From the NCBI RefSeq assembly GCF_001594145.1, contig NZ_LVCF01000007.1, forward strand, positions 67,558 to 131,557: a stretch of 64,000 bases of DNA, given 5' to 3'. Shown here piece by piece: positions 29,335 through 37,333 of the stretch. This stretch comes from Branchiibius sp. NY16-3462-2. Its GTDB lineage: Bacteria; Actinomycetota; Actinomycetes; Actinomycetales; Dermatophilaceae. Within the stretch, counting starts at the first letter, position 1. Each line of letters begins with the position of its first letter. A program made the translations under genes and the position numbers. A model generated the notes under the pieces. It saw only the letters and a program-made list of their open reading frames with translations. It was not told where the DNA came from and did not search any database.

Positions 29335-31019
29335 CCAGCCCCGCGCCGTGGTGGCGCGAAGCCGTCATCTACCAGATCTACCCCCGCTCCTGGGCGGACG
29401 CCAACGGCGACGGGATCGGTGACCTGCCTGGTATCACTGCCCGATTGCCCTACCTGGCCGACCTGGGCGTCGACGCCGTGTGGTTGTCGCCGTTCTACGT
29501 CTCACCACAGGCCGACGCCGGCTACGACGTGGCCGACTACCGCGATATTGATCCGGTCTTCGGCACGTTGCCAGACGCCGACGCCCTGATCGCACGTGCC
29601 CATGAACTGGGTCTGCGGGTGATCGTCGACCTGGTCCCCAACCACACCTCCGACGAGCACGCGTGGTTCCAGGCGGCGCTCGCGGCCGGCCCGGGTTCTC
29701 CCGAACGCGACCGGTACATGTTCCGCGACGGCGTCGGCGTCGACGGCTCGCAACCGCCGAACGACTGGAGCAGCGTCTTCGGCGGGACGGCCTGGACCCG
29801 GATCACCGAGCCCGACGGGTCGCCCGGTCAGTGGTATCTGCATCTTTTCGATGTCAAACAACCCGACCTGAACTGGCAGAACCCCCAGGTACGAACCGAA
29901 TTCGAGGACATCCTGCGCTTCTGGCTGGACCGGGGTGTGGACGGTTTCCGGGTCGACGTCGCGCACGGACTGGTCAAGGCCGAGGGGCTGCCCGCCTGGT
30001 CCGGGCCGATGAACATGCTCGACCTGCCGGACCCGACGCAGCGACCGCCGATGTGGGACCAGGACGGTGTCCACGAGATCTATCGATCGTGGCGGGCGAT
30101 CCTGGACGATTACAACCCGCCGGAGGCGCTTGACCATGACCCGTCCCGGGACCGGGCGATGTGCGCCGAGGCGTGGGTCGATCCGCCCGAGCGGCTGGCT
30201 CGCTACGTGCGCCCCGATGAGTTCCACCAGGCGTTCAACTTCGACTACCTGAACGCGCCGTGGCAGGCCGACTCGCTGCGCGAGACCATTACCGCGTCAC
30301 TGGCCGCTGACGACGCCGTCGGCGCGCCGACGACCTGGGTGCTGTCCAACCACGACGTGGTCCGGCACGTCAGCCGCCTCGGTCTGCCGGTGGGCACGCC
30401 CCGCCCGAACGGCATCGGGGCAGAAGACACCCAGCCGGATCCCGAAGTGGGCGCGCACCGCGCGCGGGCGGCCACGGCGATCATGTTGGCCCTGCCCGGT
30501 GGCGCCTACATCTACCAGGGCGAGGAGCTGGGGCTGCCCGAGCACACCGCGCTTCCGGACGAGGTGCGCCAGGATCCCACCTTCGCCCGTACGGCGGGTG
30601 CGGAGTTGGGGCGGGACGGCTGCCGGATCCCGATGGCCTGGGAAAAAGACTCTCCTGCTTACGGATTCAACGAGACCGGGGCTTCGTGGTTACCGCAGCC
30701 GGCCGAGTTCGCTGACCTGGCCGCGGATCAACAGGTCGGGGTCGCCGGATCATCGTTCGAGCTCTACCGGCGGCTGCTGGCCACTCGCCGTGAGCGAGGT
30801 ATCGGCGCGGGGACGTTGTCCTGGAACGAGGCCGGACCCGACGTGTTGAGCTTCACGGTGCACGGTGCGACGGGTGAGCAGACCACCCTGCTGGCCAACC
30901 TGTCGGCGGAGTCGGTGGCCATTCCCGCGGGTCACGAGGTGCTTGTCGGCTCCGACCTGTCCGGGGACAGCACTCTGGTAGCGCCGGATGCGGCCGTCTG
31001 GTTGCGACCGATGTCCTGA
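29331..31019 (+). CDS. GH13 alpha-glucosidase / oligo-1,6-glucosidase type
   Basis: A cytoplasmic glycosidase of 562 residues from the GTG at 29331. It begins WWREAVIYQIYPRSWADANGDGIGD, the classic GH13 alpha-glucosidase opening. The triad is visible: nucleophile Asp209 in GFRVDVAH, acid/base Glu280 in CAEAWV, and Asp342 in SNHDVV. VPNHTSDEH and the beta-sandwich C-terminus are also present. It would release glucose from maltose or isomalto-oligosaccharides; linkage preference cannot be read reliably. It overlaps glbO by four bases. Confidence 0.93.
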   Translation: MTSPAPWWREAVIYQIYPRSWADANGDGIGDLPGITARLPYLADLGVDAVWLSPFYVSPQADAGYDVADYRDIDPVFGTLPDADALIARAHELGLRVIVDLVPNHTSDEHAWFQAALAAGPGSPERDRYMFRDGVGVDGSQPPNDWSSVFGGTAWTRITEPDGSPGQWYLHLFDVKQPDLNWQNPQVRTEFEDILRFWLDRGVDGFRVDVAHGLVKAEGLPAWSGPMNMLDLPDPTQRPPMWDQDGVHEIYRSWRAILDDYNPPEALDHDPSRDRAMCAEAWVDPPERLARYVRPDEFHQAFNFDYLNAPWQADSLRETITASLAADDAVGAPTTWVLSNHDVVRHVSRLGLPVGTPRPNGIGAEDTQPDPEVGAHRARAATAIMLALPGGAYIYQGEELGLPEHTALPDEVRQDPTFARTAGAELGRDGCRIPMAWEKDSPAYGFNETGASWLPQPAEFADLAADQQVGVAGSSFELYRRLLATRRERGIGAGTLSWNEAGPDVLSFTVHGATGEQTTLLANLSAESVAIPAGHEVLVGSDLSGDSTLVAPDAAVWLRPMS

Positions 31020-31023
31020 CTCC

Positions 31024-31659
31024 TTAGCGCACGAGGACGTGGCCGGCGGGAGTGGTCAGGCGATACCACCGGCCGGCGGTGTAGACCGTTGCCTCGTCGC
31101 CGACCAGGAAGCCCAGCGCGTGCGCACCAAGAGCGACGCTGGCGCTCAGGCCGTCCGCGGCGGCCGGCAGCGGGATGCTCGCGGACCACACCCGCTGGCG
31201 TTCGGACTCCTGACGTACGGCGCTCAGCGGCTCCCGCGCGGACACCGCCAGCGCTTCCAGGCCGTCCGTCGCCGTACGCCGCAACGTCTCGACGGGGACC
31301 TGGGTGACCGGTCGCCAGCCGCTGCGCGGTGGGGAGACCGCCGCCCAGGTCGTCTGCACCGTCATCGGCGGAATCGGTAACTCATGATCCTCCGTGGGTC
31401 TGGCCAGCCGGTCCGCGACCGCTGAAAGACCCACCACCACATCGACATTCGCAGGTTGCGCGAGTTCGAGGACCCGTAGGCCGACGGTCGTCCCCTCACC
31501 CAGCAGACCACGGCCCTTGACGACTCCCACCCAGGCAGCGAGCGACGTACCGGAGGCTTGCAGACGGATCGCACCGTCCTCCTCCAACCGGCGGGCGCGG
31601 GCGACGTACGTCGTCAGGTCCGCCCACGTCTCCTGGTCGGCCAGGTGCAGACTGCTCAT
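31024..31659 (-). CDS. Conserved actinobacterial protein of unknown function
   Basis: A 211-residue soluble protein, Leu/Val/Ala-rich, with no signal peptide or membrane segment. It looks like a conserved hypothetical family I have seen next to thioesterase genes in actinobacteria (opening MSSLHLADQETWADLTTYVARARRLEEDGAIRLQ); I cannot name a domain. The start overlaps the stop of the thioesterase gene upstream by four bases (31656-31659), so the two are coupled. It ends five bases from the convergent GH13 stop. Confidence 0.72.
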   Translation of the reverse strand: MSSLHLADQETWADLTTYVARARRLEEDGAIRLQASGTSLAAWVGVVKGRGLLGEGTTVGLRVLELAQPANVDVVVGLSAVADRLARPTEDHELPIPPMTVQTTWAAVSPPRSGWRPVTQVPVETLRRTATDGLEALAVSAREPLSAVRQESERQRVWSASIPLPAAADGLSASVALGAHALGFLVGDEATVYTAGRWYRLTTPAGHVLVR

Positions 31660-32099
31660 GCCCCCCGCCGCTTCATCGCCACCGGAGGCCCGCTGTGCGC
31701 GTCGAGGACCTCACGCAGGTCGTCGGGGATCCGGACCGGTTTCTGATCGGTCAGGTCGAAGGCGACCTGGGTTGTCAGCGCGCGGGCGCAGAGCTTCGCG
31801 TCCGACTCGGGCGAGTCGTACAACTCGTAACTGGTGTCGAACGACGCGCCTGCGACCCGGGAGACCCACAGGTGCACCGCGACAGCCTGACCGCGGAAGT
31901 GCAGTTGGTCCAGATAGTCGATCTCGGCGTGGGCGACCAGCAGGCCGTTCGAGCGGCGCACCGGGCCGAACCACTCGTGGAAGGCCTTGATGCGCGCCTC
32001 CTCGAGCAGCCGCAGGAACTGCACGTTGTTCACGTGCCGCAGGGCGTCCAGATCCGACCAGCGCAGGTCAACGGTCACGATGGTCGGCGATTCGGGCAT
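31656..32099 (-). CDS. Acyl-CoA thioesterase, hotdog (4HBT) fold
   Basis: A 147-residue hotdog-fold protein of the 4-hydroxybenzoyl-CoA thioesterase family. The catalytic-loop text is WSDLDALRHVNNVQFLRLLEEARI (residues about 14-37), where Asp and His/Asn positions match the 4HBT pattern. It would hydrolyse an acyl-CoA; the chain is unknown. It lies 51 bp from the divergent TesB-type thioesterase, so two acyl-CoA thioesterases share one promoter region. Confidence 0.87.
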   Translation of the reverse strand: MPESPTIVTVDLRWSDLDALRHVNNVQFLRLLEEARIKAFHEWFGPVRRSNGLLVAHAEIDYLDQLHFRGQAVAVHLWVSRVAGASFDTSYELYDSPESDAKLCARALTTQVAFDLTDQKPVRIPDDLREVLDAHSGPPVAMKRRGA

Positions 32100-32150
32100 G
32101 GGTCCATCCTTGCAAAGCGGTCGGGCGGGACCTGGATAGAGTCAGCGACT

Positions 32151-33143
32151 GTGAGTTCGCTACCGCCTTCCGATGACGCCGCCCCTAGCGCAGCGGGTAC
32201 CTTCCGGCAGTTGCTCGAGGTGCTCGACCTCCAGCCTGCCGGCAGCTGGTCGCTGGAGGTCAGTGACACTACCGGCGCCTTCAGCGACGGGTCGCAACGC
32301 GACATGGAACTGTTCGTCGGCACCAGCCAACCGACACCGCAACGGCGCGCCTTCGGCGGCCAGGTGCTCGCCCAGACGGTCATGGCGGGCGGTCTCAGCG
32401 TGCGCGCCGCCGGCCTGCCCGACCGACGGATCCACAGCCTGCACGCCTACTTCATCCGGCCGGGCGACTCCTCGGCGCCCATCAACTTCGCCGTGGAGAA
32501 CCTGCGGGACGGAAACTCCTTCTCCCAGAGGCGGGTCCACGCGCAGCAAGGCGGTCAGACGATCCTGTCGGGCACGCTGTCCTTCCAGGAGCCCGCCGAG
32601 GGCCTGGACCACCAGGCACCGATGCCCGCGGTCCCGGACCCGGAGCGGGTGTGGACCGCGGCTGAAGAACTCGAGGGCCTGGCCGGTCTGCACCCCGCGG
32701 TCGACCACTGGATCAACCGGGCGGTCGATGTCCGCACGGTGGAGGGAGCGCTCTACTTCGAGCCCGGACGCCAGCGTTACGCCGGCCAGAACGTGTGGAT
32801 GAAGGCCGTCGAGCCGTTGCCCGATGACCCGCTGATCCACGCCGCGGTCATGGCCTACGCCAGCGACTACACCCTGCTGGAGCCGGTGTTGCGCCGGCAC
32901 GGTCTGGTGTGGTCCGACAAGAGGCTGCGCCCCGCGAGCCTGGATCACTCGATGTGGTTCCACCGCCCGGCCCGCATTGACGAGTGGGTGCTCTACACCC
33001 AGGAGTCGCCGTCCGCGTCCGGTGGCCGGGGGCTCGGCATCGGCAAGATCTATACGCAGGACGGCACGCTGGCGTGCACGGTTGCGCAAGAAGGCATGGT
33101 CCGCGTCAAGGACGACACGACCAAGAGCCGCTACGACTCTTAG
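32151..33143 (+). CDS. tesB: Acyl-CoA thioesterase II
   Basis: A double-hotdog thioesterase of 330 residues from the GTG at 32151. N-terminal hotdog text: RRAFGGQVLAQ and IHSLHAYFIRPG. C-terminal hotdog text: ASLDHSMWFHRPARIDEWVLY, containing the catalytic Asp of the Asp-Thr/Ser-Gln network, and GRGLGIGKIYTQDG. It hydrolyses medium- to long-chain acyl-CoA. In-frame codons upstream of 32151 overlap the divergent thioesterase and were rejected. A short TTTTT run (33148-33152) follows the stop. Confidence 0.95.
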   Translation: MSSLPPSDDAAPSAAGTFRQLLEVLDLQPAGSWSLEVSDTTGAFSDGSQRDMELFVGTSQPTPQRRAFGGQVLAQTVMAGGLSVRAAGLPDRRIHSLHAYFIRPGDSSAPINFAVENLRDGNSFSQRRVHAQQGGQTILSGTLSFQEPAEGLDHQAPMPAVPDPERVWTAAEELEGLAGLHPAVDHWINRAVDVRTVEGALYFEPGRQRYAGQNVWMKAVEPLPDDPLIHAAVMAYASDYTLLEPVLRRHGLVWSDKRLRPASLDHSMWFHRPARIDEWVLYTQESPSASGGRGLGIGKIYTQDGTLACTVAQEGMVRVKDDTTKSRYDS

Positions 33144-33252
33144 ACCTTTTTAGCCAAGCTGTGCTTTCTGCGCGCTCCGCCCCGCTCCCGCTCCGGCCGC
33201 CGACTCCGCTGGCGCTCCGTCGACAACCTCCACTTCGCAGGACGTCGCCGCG

Positions 33253-34935
33253 CTAGTCGCGGTGCAACTTCCGGTGCGTCACCCGGTGCGGACGCGCCGC
33301 ATCCGGACCGAGGCGCTCGATCTTGTTCTCCTCGTACGCCGCGAAGTTGCCCTCGAACCAGTACCACTTCGAGGGATCCTCATCGGTGCCCTCGTAGGCC
33401 AGGATGTGCGTCGCGACGCGGTCCAGGAACCACCGGTCGTGGCTGATGACGACGGCGCATCCGGGGAACGCCAGCAGCGCGTTCTCCAACGACCCGAGGG
33501 TCTCGACGTCCAGGTCGTTGGTCGGCTCGTCCAGCAGCAACAGGTTGCCGCCCTGCTTCAACGTCAGCGCTAGGTTGAGCCGGTTGCGCTCACCACCGGA
33601 GAGGACGCCCGCCTTCTTCTGCTGGTCCGGGCCTTTGAAGCCGAACTGCGAAACGTAAGCACGAGAAGGGATTTCGACCTTGCCGACGACAATGTGGTCG
33701 AGGCCGTCGGACACGACCTCCCACAGCGACTTGTCGGGGTCGATGCCAGCACGGTTCTGGTCGACGTAGCTGATCTGGACCGTCTCACCGACCTTGACGG
33801 AGCCGGCGTCCGGCTCCTCCATACCCACGATCGTCTTGAACAGCGTCGTCTTACCGACACCGTTCGGACCGATCACGCCGACGATGCCGTTGCGCGGCAG
33901 GGTGAACGACAGGTCATCGATGAGCACCCGTTCGCCGAAGCCCTTGCTCAGATCGTCCACCTCGATGACCTGGGCACCCAGGCGGGGACCCGGCGGGATC
34001 TGGATCTCCTCGAAGTCCAACTTGCGCGTCCGGTCGGCTTCGGCGGCCATCTCCTCGTAGCGGGCCAGACGCGCCTTGCTCTTGGTCTGGCGGGCCTTGG
34101 CGTTGGAGCGCACCCACTCCAGCTCATCGCGCAACCGCTTGGCGAGTTTGGCGTCCTTCTTGCCCTGGACCTGGAGGCGCTCTTCCTTCTTCTGCAGGTA
34201 CGTCGAGTAGTTGCCCTCGTAGGGGTAGAGCCGCCCGCGGTCGACCTCGGCGATCCACTGCGCCACGTTGTCCAGGAAGTACCGGTCGTGGGTCACGGCC
34301 AGGACGGTGCCCGGGTAGGCGGCCAGGTGCTGCTCCAGCCAGTTCACCGACTCCGCGTCCAGGTGGTTGGTGGGCTCATCCAGCAGCAGCAGATCCGGTT
34401 TGGACAGCAGCAGTTTGGCCAGCGCGACGCGTCGACGCTCACCTCCGGACAGCACGGTGACATCGGCGTCGCCCGGGGGGCACTGCAGCGCGTCCATCGC
34501 CTGCTCGATCTGGGAGTCGAGGTCCCATGCGTCGGCGGCGTCGATCTTCTCCTGCAGCGTGCCCATCTCGGCCATCAGCGCATCGAAGTCCGCGTCCGGG
34601 TCGGCCATCAGCGCGGAGATCTCGTTGAACCGGTCGAGGTCGGCCTTGATCTGGCCCATCCCCTCTTCGACGTTGCCGCGAACGTCCTTCTCCTCGTTCA
34701 GCGGCGGCTCCTGCAGCAGGATGCCGACGGAGTAACCGGGGCTCAGGCGCGCTTCACCGTTGGACGGCTGGTCCAGACCGGCCATGATCTTCAGGATCGT
34801 CGACTTACCGGCACCGTTCGGCCCCACGACGCCGATCTTGGCGCCGGGGTAGAACGACATGCTGACGTCGTCAAGGATCAGCTTGTCGCCAACGGCCTTA
34901 CGCGCCTTGGTCATGGTGTAGATGAACTCGGCCAT
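33253..34935 (-). CDS. ettA: Energy-dependent translational throttle protein EttA (ABC-F)
   Basis: A soluble ABC-F ATPase of 560 residues that binds the ribosomal E site and gates the first peptide bond by ATP/ADP ratio. It has two ABC domains: Walker A GPNGAGKS at 38-45, a second GPNGVGKT near 360, and two signature motifs LSGGERRR and LSGGERNR. Between them is the arm/P-site linker with a dense KKDAKLAKRLRDELEW helix. The EttA type is supported by the opening MAEFIYTMTKARKAVGDK. It is monocistronic, 45 bp from the lipoprotein stop. Confidence 0.95.
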   Translation of the reverse strand: MAEFIYTMTKARKAVGDKLILDDVSMSFYPGAKIGVVGPNGAGKSTILKIMAGLDQPSNGEARLSPGYSVGILLQEPPLNEEKDVRGNVEEGMGQIKADLDRFNEISALMADPDADFDALMAEMGTLQEKIDAADAWDLDSQIEQAMDALQCPPGDADVTVLSGGERRRVALAKLLLSKPDLLLLDEPTNHLDAESVNWLEQHLAAYPGTVLAVTHDRYFLDNVAQWIAEVDRGRLYPYEGNYSTYLQKKEERLQVQGKKDAKLAKRLRDELEWVRSNAKARQTKSKARLARYEEMAAEADRTRKLDFEEIQIPPGPRLGAQVIEVDDLSKGFGERVLIDDLSFTLPRNGIVGVIGPNGVGKTTLFKTIVGMEEPDAGSVKVGETVQISYVDQNRAGIDPDKSLWEVVSDGLDHIVVGKVEIPSRAYVSQFGFKGPDQQKKAGVLSGGERNRLNLALTLKQGGNLLLLDEPTNDLDVETLGSLENALLAFPGCAVVISHDRWFLDRVATHILAYEGTDEDPSKWYWFEGNFAAYEENKIERLGPDAARPHRVTHRKLHRD

Positions 34936-34979
34936 GCCGCAAGGCTATCGGGCGCCCAACCGCACACCCAATCGAGAAC

Positions 34980-36554
34980 TCAGCGGTCGTCGGCGTCCAG
35001 GGTCGGGATCCCGCCAGTGCCGGTTCCGAAGTTCCCGCTGGGTTTGATCACGCTCAGGTTGCCCTTGGCCGGATGCGCTTTGCCCATCGGTCCCTGGCTC
35101 ATCGCGCGCAGCAGATTCCCGGTCACGGTGGTGACGAACGCGCTGGAGGCCGCGGTGATCCCGGTGGGGCCGTTGGTCTGGTTGATGCCCACCGCCCACT
35201 GCATCGAACCCGTCGCGACGACACCTGCGCCCGACGGCACGGTGTAGTAGCTGAAGTCAGAGAACGTCATGCCTTTATTCGCGCACTGGGCAGGCGAGTG
35301 ACCCACGACCTGCAGGTTGGACGGGGTCTGCGTCTTGGAGTTCACGGGATACGCGCGGTCGATCTCGACGCCGACGACACCGGGGTAGGTGGAGCCCTGC
35401 TTCGCGCCGGTGCCGGCGAACAGGAAGAACGACGGGTCGAACACCTTGAAACCGGCGCGGGCCGGGAAGCACTCGTACATCAGCCCCGTCAACGCCGCCT
35501 CGGGCCGTGGGTAAGGCGCCGAACGCCAGAGATTCGTCGTCGTCCGGTCGTTGGCGACCGGATCCAGTGACGGCGACTTGTAGGTCGTCATGTGCCGATT
35601 GCCCGCTTCGAAACGCACCCGCCAGTACTCCGCATTAGCACCGAGGAACGCCAGGTTGGTGCCCCGGTTGCGCGCCGCCTGGTAGGAGTCACGCATCGCG
35701 GTGTCCCAGTACTCGTCGTGATTGGGAGAGACCACGCCGAGCGCGCCGTCCAGCAGGTGGGAGTACGCGGAGATGTCGGTATCGGTGACGTACGCCAGCG
35801 GCAGACCGAGCCGTTCTGCCTCACCGGTGATCTCCTGCTCCCCGGCAGTGACATAGCGCGCGCCCGAGCGGTCGTAGGGCCGGTCGAAGGAGACCGTGTA
35901 GGCACGGTCGCCGAAGCCCTGCTTGCCGTGATAGACCGAGTACCCGCCGTACGCGTTGTACGCCTGGTAGGTGGCGTCCGCATTGACCAGCGCCAGTCGA
36001 CCGCGGGTGCTTGCAGAACGCACCGTGAGCGGTACGTACTTGCCTTTGCCGTCCGCCCCGAGCAGTTTGATCAGGTAGAGCCCCTCGGGCCAGTTCGTCG
36101 TCGGGATCGTGGTTGCGACCGACCACTTGCTGCAGTCCACCATCCGGTTGGCCCGCACCGCGCACGTGGGTTGCACCGTGCCCCGCAGAGCTGCCGACTT
36201 CCAGATCTGCCGACCCTTCTTACCGCCGTACCAACCCAGCCGGTACGCCGTGGCCGTGTACGAGTGCTCGGTGCTGGTGACGTGCAGCTTCAACGCAGTG
36301 CCCGGCCGGATCGAAGAGTGGTCCACCCACCCCGCGAGTTGGGTGTCCGATGCCCAATCCTGACCGGGCAGCCCCCAGGCGCTGGTCCCCGGTTTGGCGT
36401 TCTCGGCGCGGACGTCGAAGCCGCCCGACGCCGCGGGTGCGGCAACCGCTACCGGTGCCTGCGAACGACTCGTCGCCGCCACGTGGTGGGTGTCGGTACA
36501 CGCGGCCAGCAACGACACCGCCGCTACGGCGACCGCCGGCCCCACCATGCGCAT
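34980..36554 (-). CDS. Lipoprotein with N,N-dimethylformamidase beta-like domain
   Basis: An exported 524-residue protein. From ATG 36554 the signal peptide MRMVGPAVAVAAVSLLAAC ends in a lipobox with Cys19. The mature part has an N-terminal beta-rich region (WVDHSSIRPGTALKLHVTST) and then a long domain resembling the C-terminal domain of the N,N-dimethylformamidase large subunit (TYQAYNAYGGYSVY, SPNHDEYWDTAMRD, FLGANAEYWRVRFE). Proteins with this domain are common and unstudied in actinobacteria; hydrolase activity is only inferred. Starts at 36548 or further upstream are possible. It lies 114 bp after ssb. Confidence 0.75.
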   Translation of the reverse strand: MRMVGPAVAVAAVSLLAACTDTHHVAATSRSQAPVAVAAPAASGGFDVRAENAKPGTSAWGLPGQDWASDTQLAGWVDHSSIRPGTALKLHVTSTEHSYTATAYRLGWYGGKKGRQIWKSAALRGTVQPTCAVRANRMVDCSKWSVATTIPTTNWPEGLYLIKLLGADGKGKYVPLTVRSASTRGRLALVNADATYQAYNAYGGYSVYHGKQGFGDRAYTVSFDRPYDRSGARYVTAGEQEITGEAERLGLPLAYVTDTDISAYSHLLDGALGVVSPNHDEYWDTAMRDSYQAARNRGTNLAFLGANAEYWRVRFEAGNRHMTTYKSPSLDPVANDRTTTNLWRSAPYPRPEAALTGLMYECFPARAGFKVFDPSFFLFAGTGAKQGSTYPGVVGVEIDRAYPVNSKTQTPSNLQVVGHSPAQCANKGMTFSDFSYYTVPSGAGVVATGSMQWAVGINQTNGPTGITAASSAFVTTVTGNLLRAMSQGPMGKAHPAKGNLSVIKPSGNFGTGTGGIPTLDADDR

Positions 36555-36629
36555 GACCACCCACTGTAACGACAGGCGCACCCCGGCCCGGCAGGTTTCA
36601 GCAAGCCCGGGACGCGGGCTCCGGCGACC

Positions 36630-36661
36630 GGTTCCGGGCGGCATCCCACCCGCCCGGAACC
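36630..36661 (-). terminator. Hairpin terminator after ssb
   Basis: ggttccgggcgg (36630-36641) and its exact complement (36650-36661) form a 12-bp stem with an 8-nt loop, beginning seven bases past the ssb stop on the minus strand. No T-run follows. Confidence 0.65.
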
Positions 36662-36668
36662 TTGTTGC

Positions 36669-37199
36669 TCACGCGCTCAGGGCCTCCTGGTCACCTGTAT
36701 CGCCCTGCCCGGCCTCGTCGCCCACCACGTCGTAGGAGCCGGAGTACCCCGTCTCGCTCTCCGACGGCTCCCCGGGTTGCTGCCCAGCCCACTGCGAGCG
36801 ACCGTTCTGCGCATCCGGCGCCGCGTTGTCGGCGCTGCGACCACCCCACTGACGCGGCCGGTAGAACGCGGTGCCGAACCGCAGGTCCGGGCCGACGTGC
36901 TCGGCGGTCACTTCGACGCGCTCCACGGTTCGACCGTCGGATGGGTAGCTGTTCACCCGCAGAGTCCCGTGCACCACCACGCCGTTGCCCTTGTGCAGGC
37001 ACTCCATGACCTCCCTGCCCAACTCGCCCCACGCGGACACCGTGTAGAAGCTGGACTTGCCGTCCGAGTAGCCGCCGTCGGGGTCCTTCTTGCGCTCGTT
37101 GACGGCGACTCGCATGGTCGCGAGGTCGCCCTTGGCGGTCTGGCGCCGTTCCGGGTCGGCGACCAGGCGGCCGCAGATGGTCACTGATGTCTTGTTCAT
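36669..37199 (-). CDS. ssb: Single-stranded DNA-binding protein
   Basis: An OB-fold protein of 176 residues. The fold covers residues 1-112 (SVTICGRLVADPERR, SSFYTVSAWGELGREV, GNGVVVHGTLRVNSY). A Gly/Gln/Asn-rich flexible tail follows. The tail ends EALSA rather than the acidic DDDIPF-type tip used to recruit repair proteins, which points to a secondary SSB (SsbB-like) rather than the main replication SSB; that is inference. AGGGGAG precedes the ATG. Two DnaA-box-like sites lie about 95-120 bp upstream. Confidence 0.92.
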   Translation of the reverse strand: MNKTSVTICGRLVADPERRQTAKGDLATMRVAVNERKKDPDGGYSDGKSSFYTVSAWGELGREVMECLHKGNGVVVHGTLRVNSYPSDGRTVERVEVTAEHVGPDLRFGTAFYRPRQWGGRSADNAAPDAQNGRSQWAGQQPGEPSESETGYSGSYDVVGDEAGQGDTGDQEALSA

Positions 37200-37290
37200 T
37201 GCTGACTCCCCTCTGACTGCGCGCTGGTGCGCGCGATGGGATACAGCGTGGATCCGCAGCAGGTAGAGAAACCAGACCGTGAACGCGTTG

Positions 37291-37320
37291 TGTGGATAAC
37301 GCGCCAGGGCCTGTGGATTG
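37291..37320. promoter_or_regulatory. Pair of DnaA-box-like sites upstream of ssb
   Basis: tgtggataa at 37291-37299 is the exact reverse complement of the consensus DnaA box TTATCCACA. A second, tgtggattg at 37312-37320, differs at the last base. Their starts are 21 bp apart, about two helical turns, in the same direction, in the 134-bp gap between the GTPase stop and ssb. They may bind DnaA and link ssb expression to replication. The gap is too short to be an origin. Confidence 0.5.
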
Positions 37321-37333
37321 TGCGTACGGCGAG

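Noticed and set aside
33694..35247. 517-codon open frame on the plus strand
   Set aside because: Antisense to ettA and the lipoprotein; shadow of a repetitive ABC protein.
37200..37333. Replication origin from DnaA-box-like sites
   Set aside because: Only two boxes in 134 bp, no AT-rich unwinding region and no dnaA/dnaN/gyr genes nearby.
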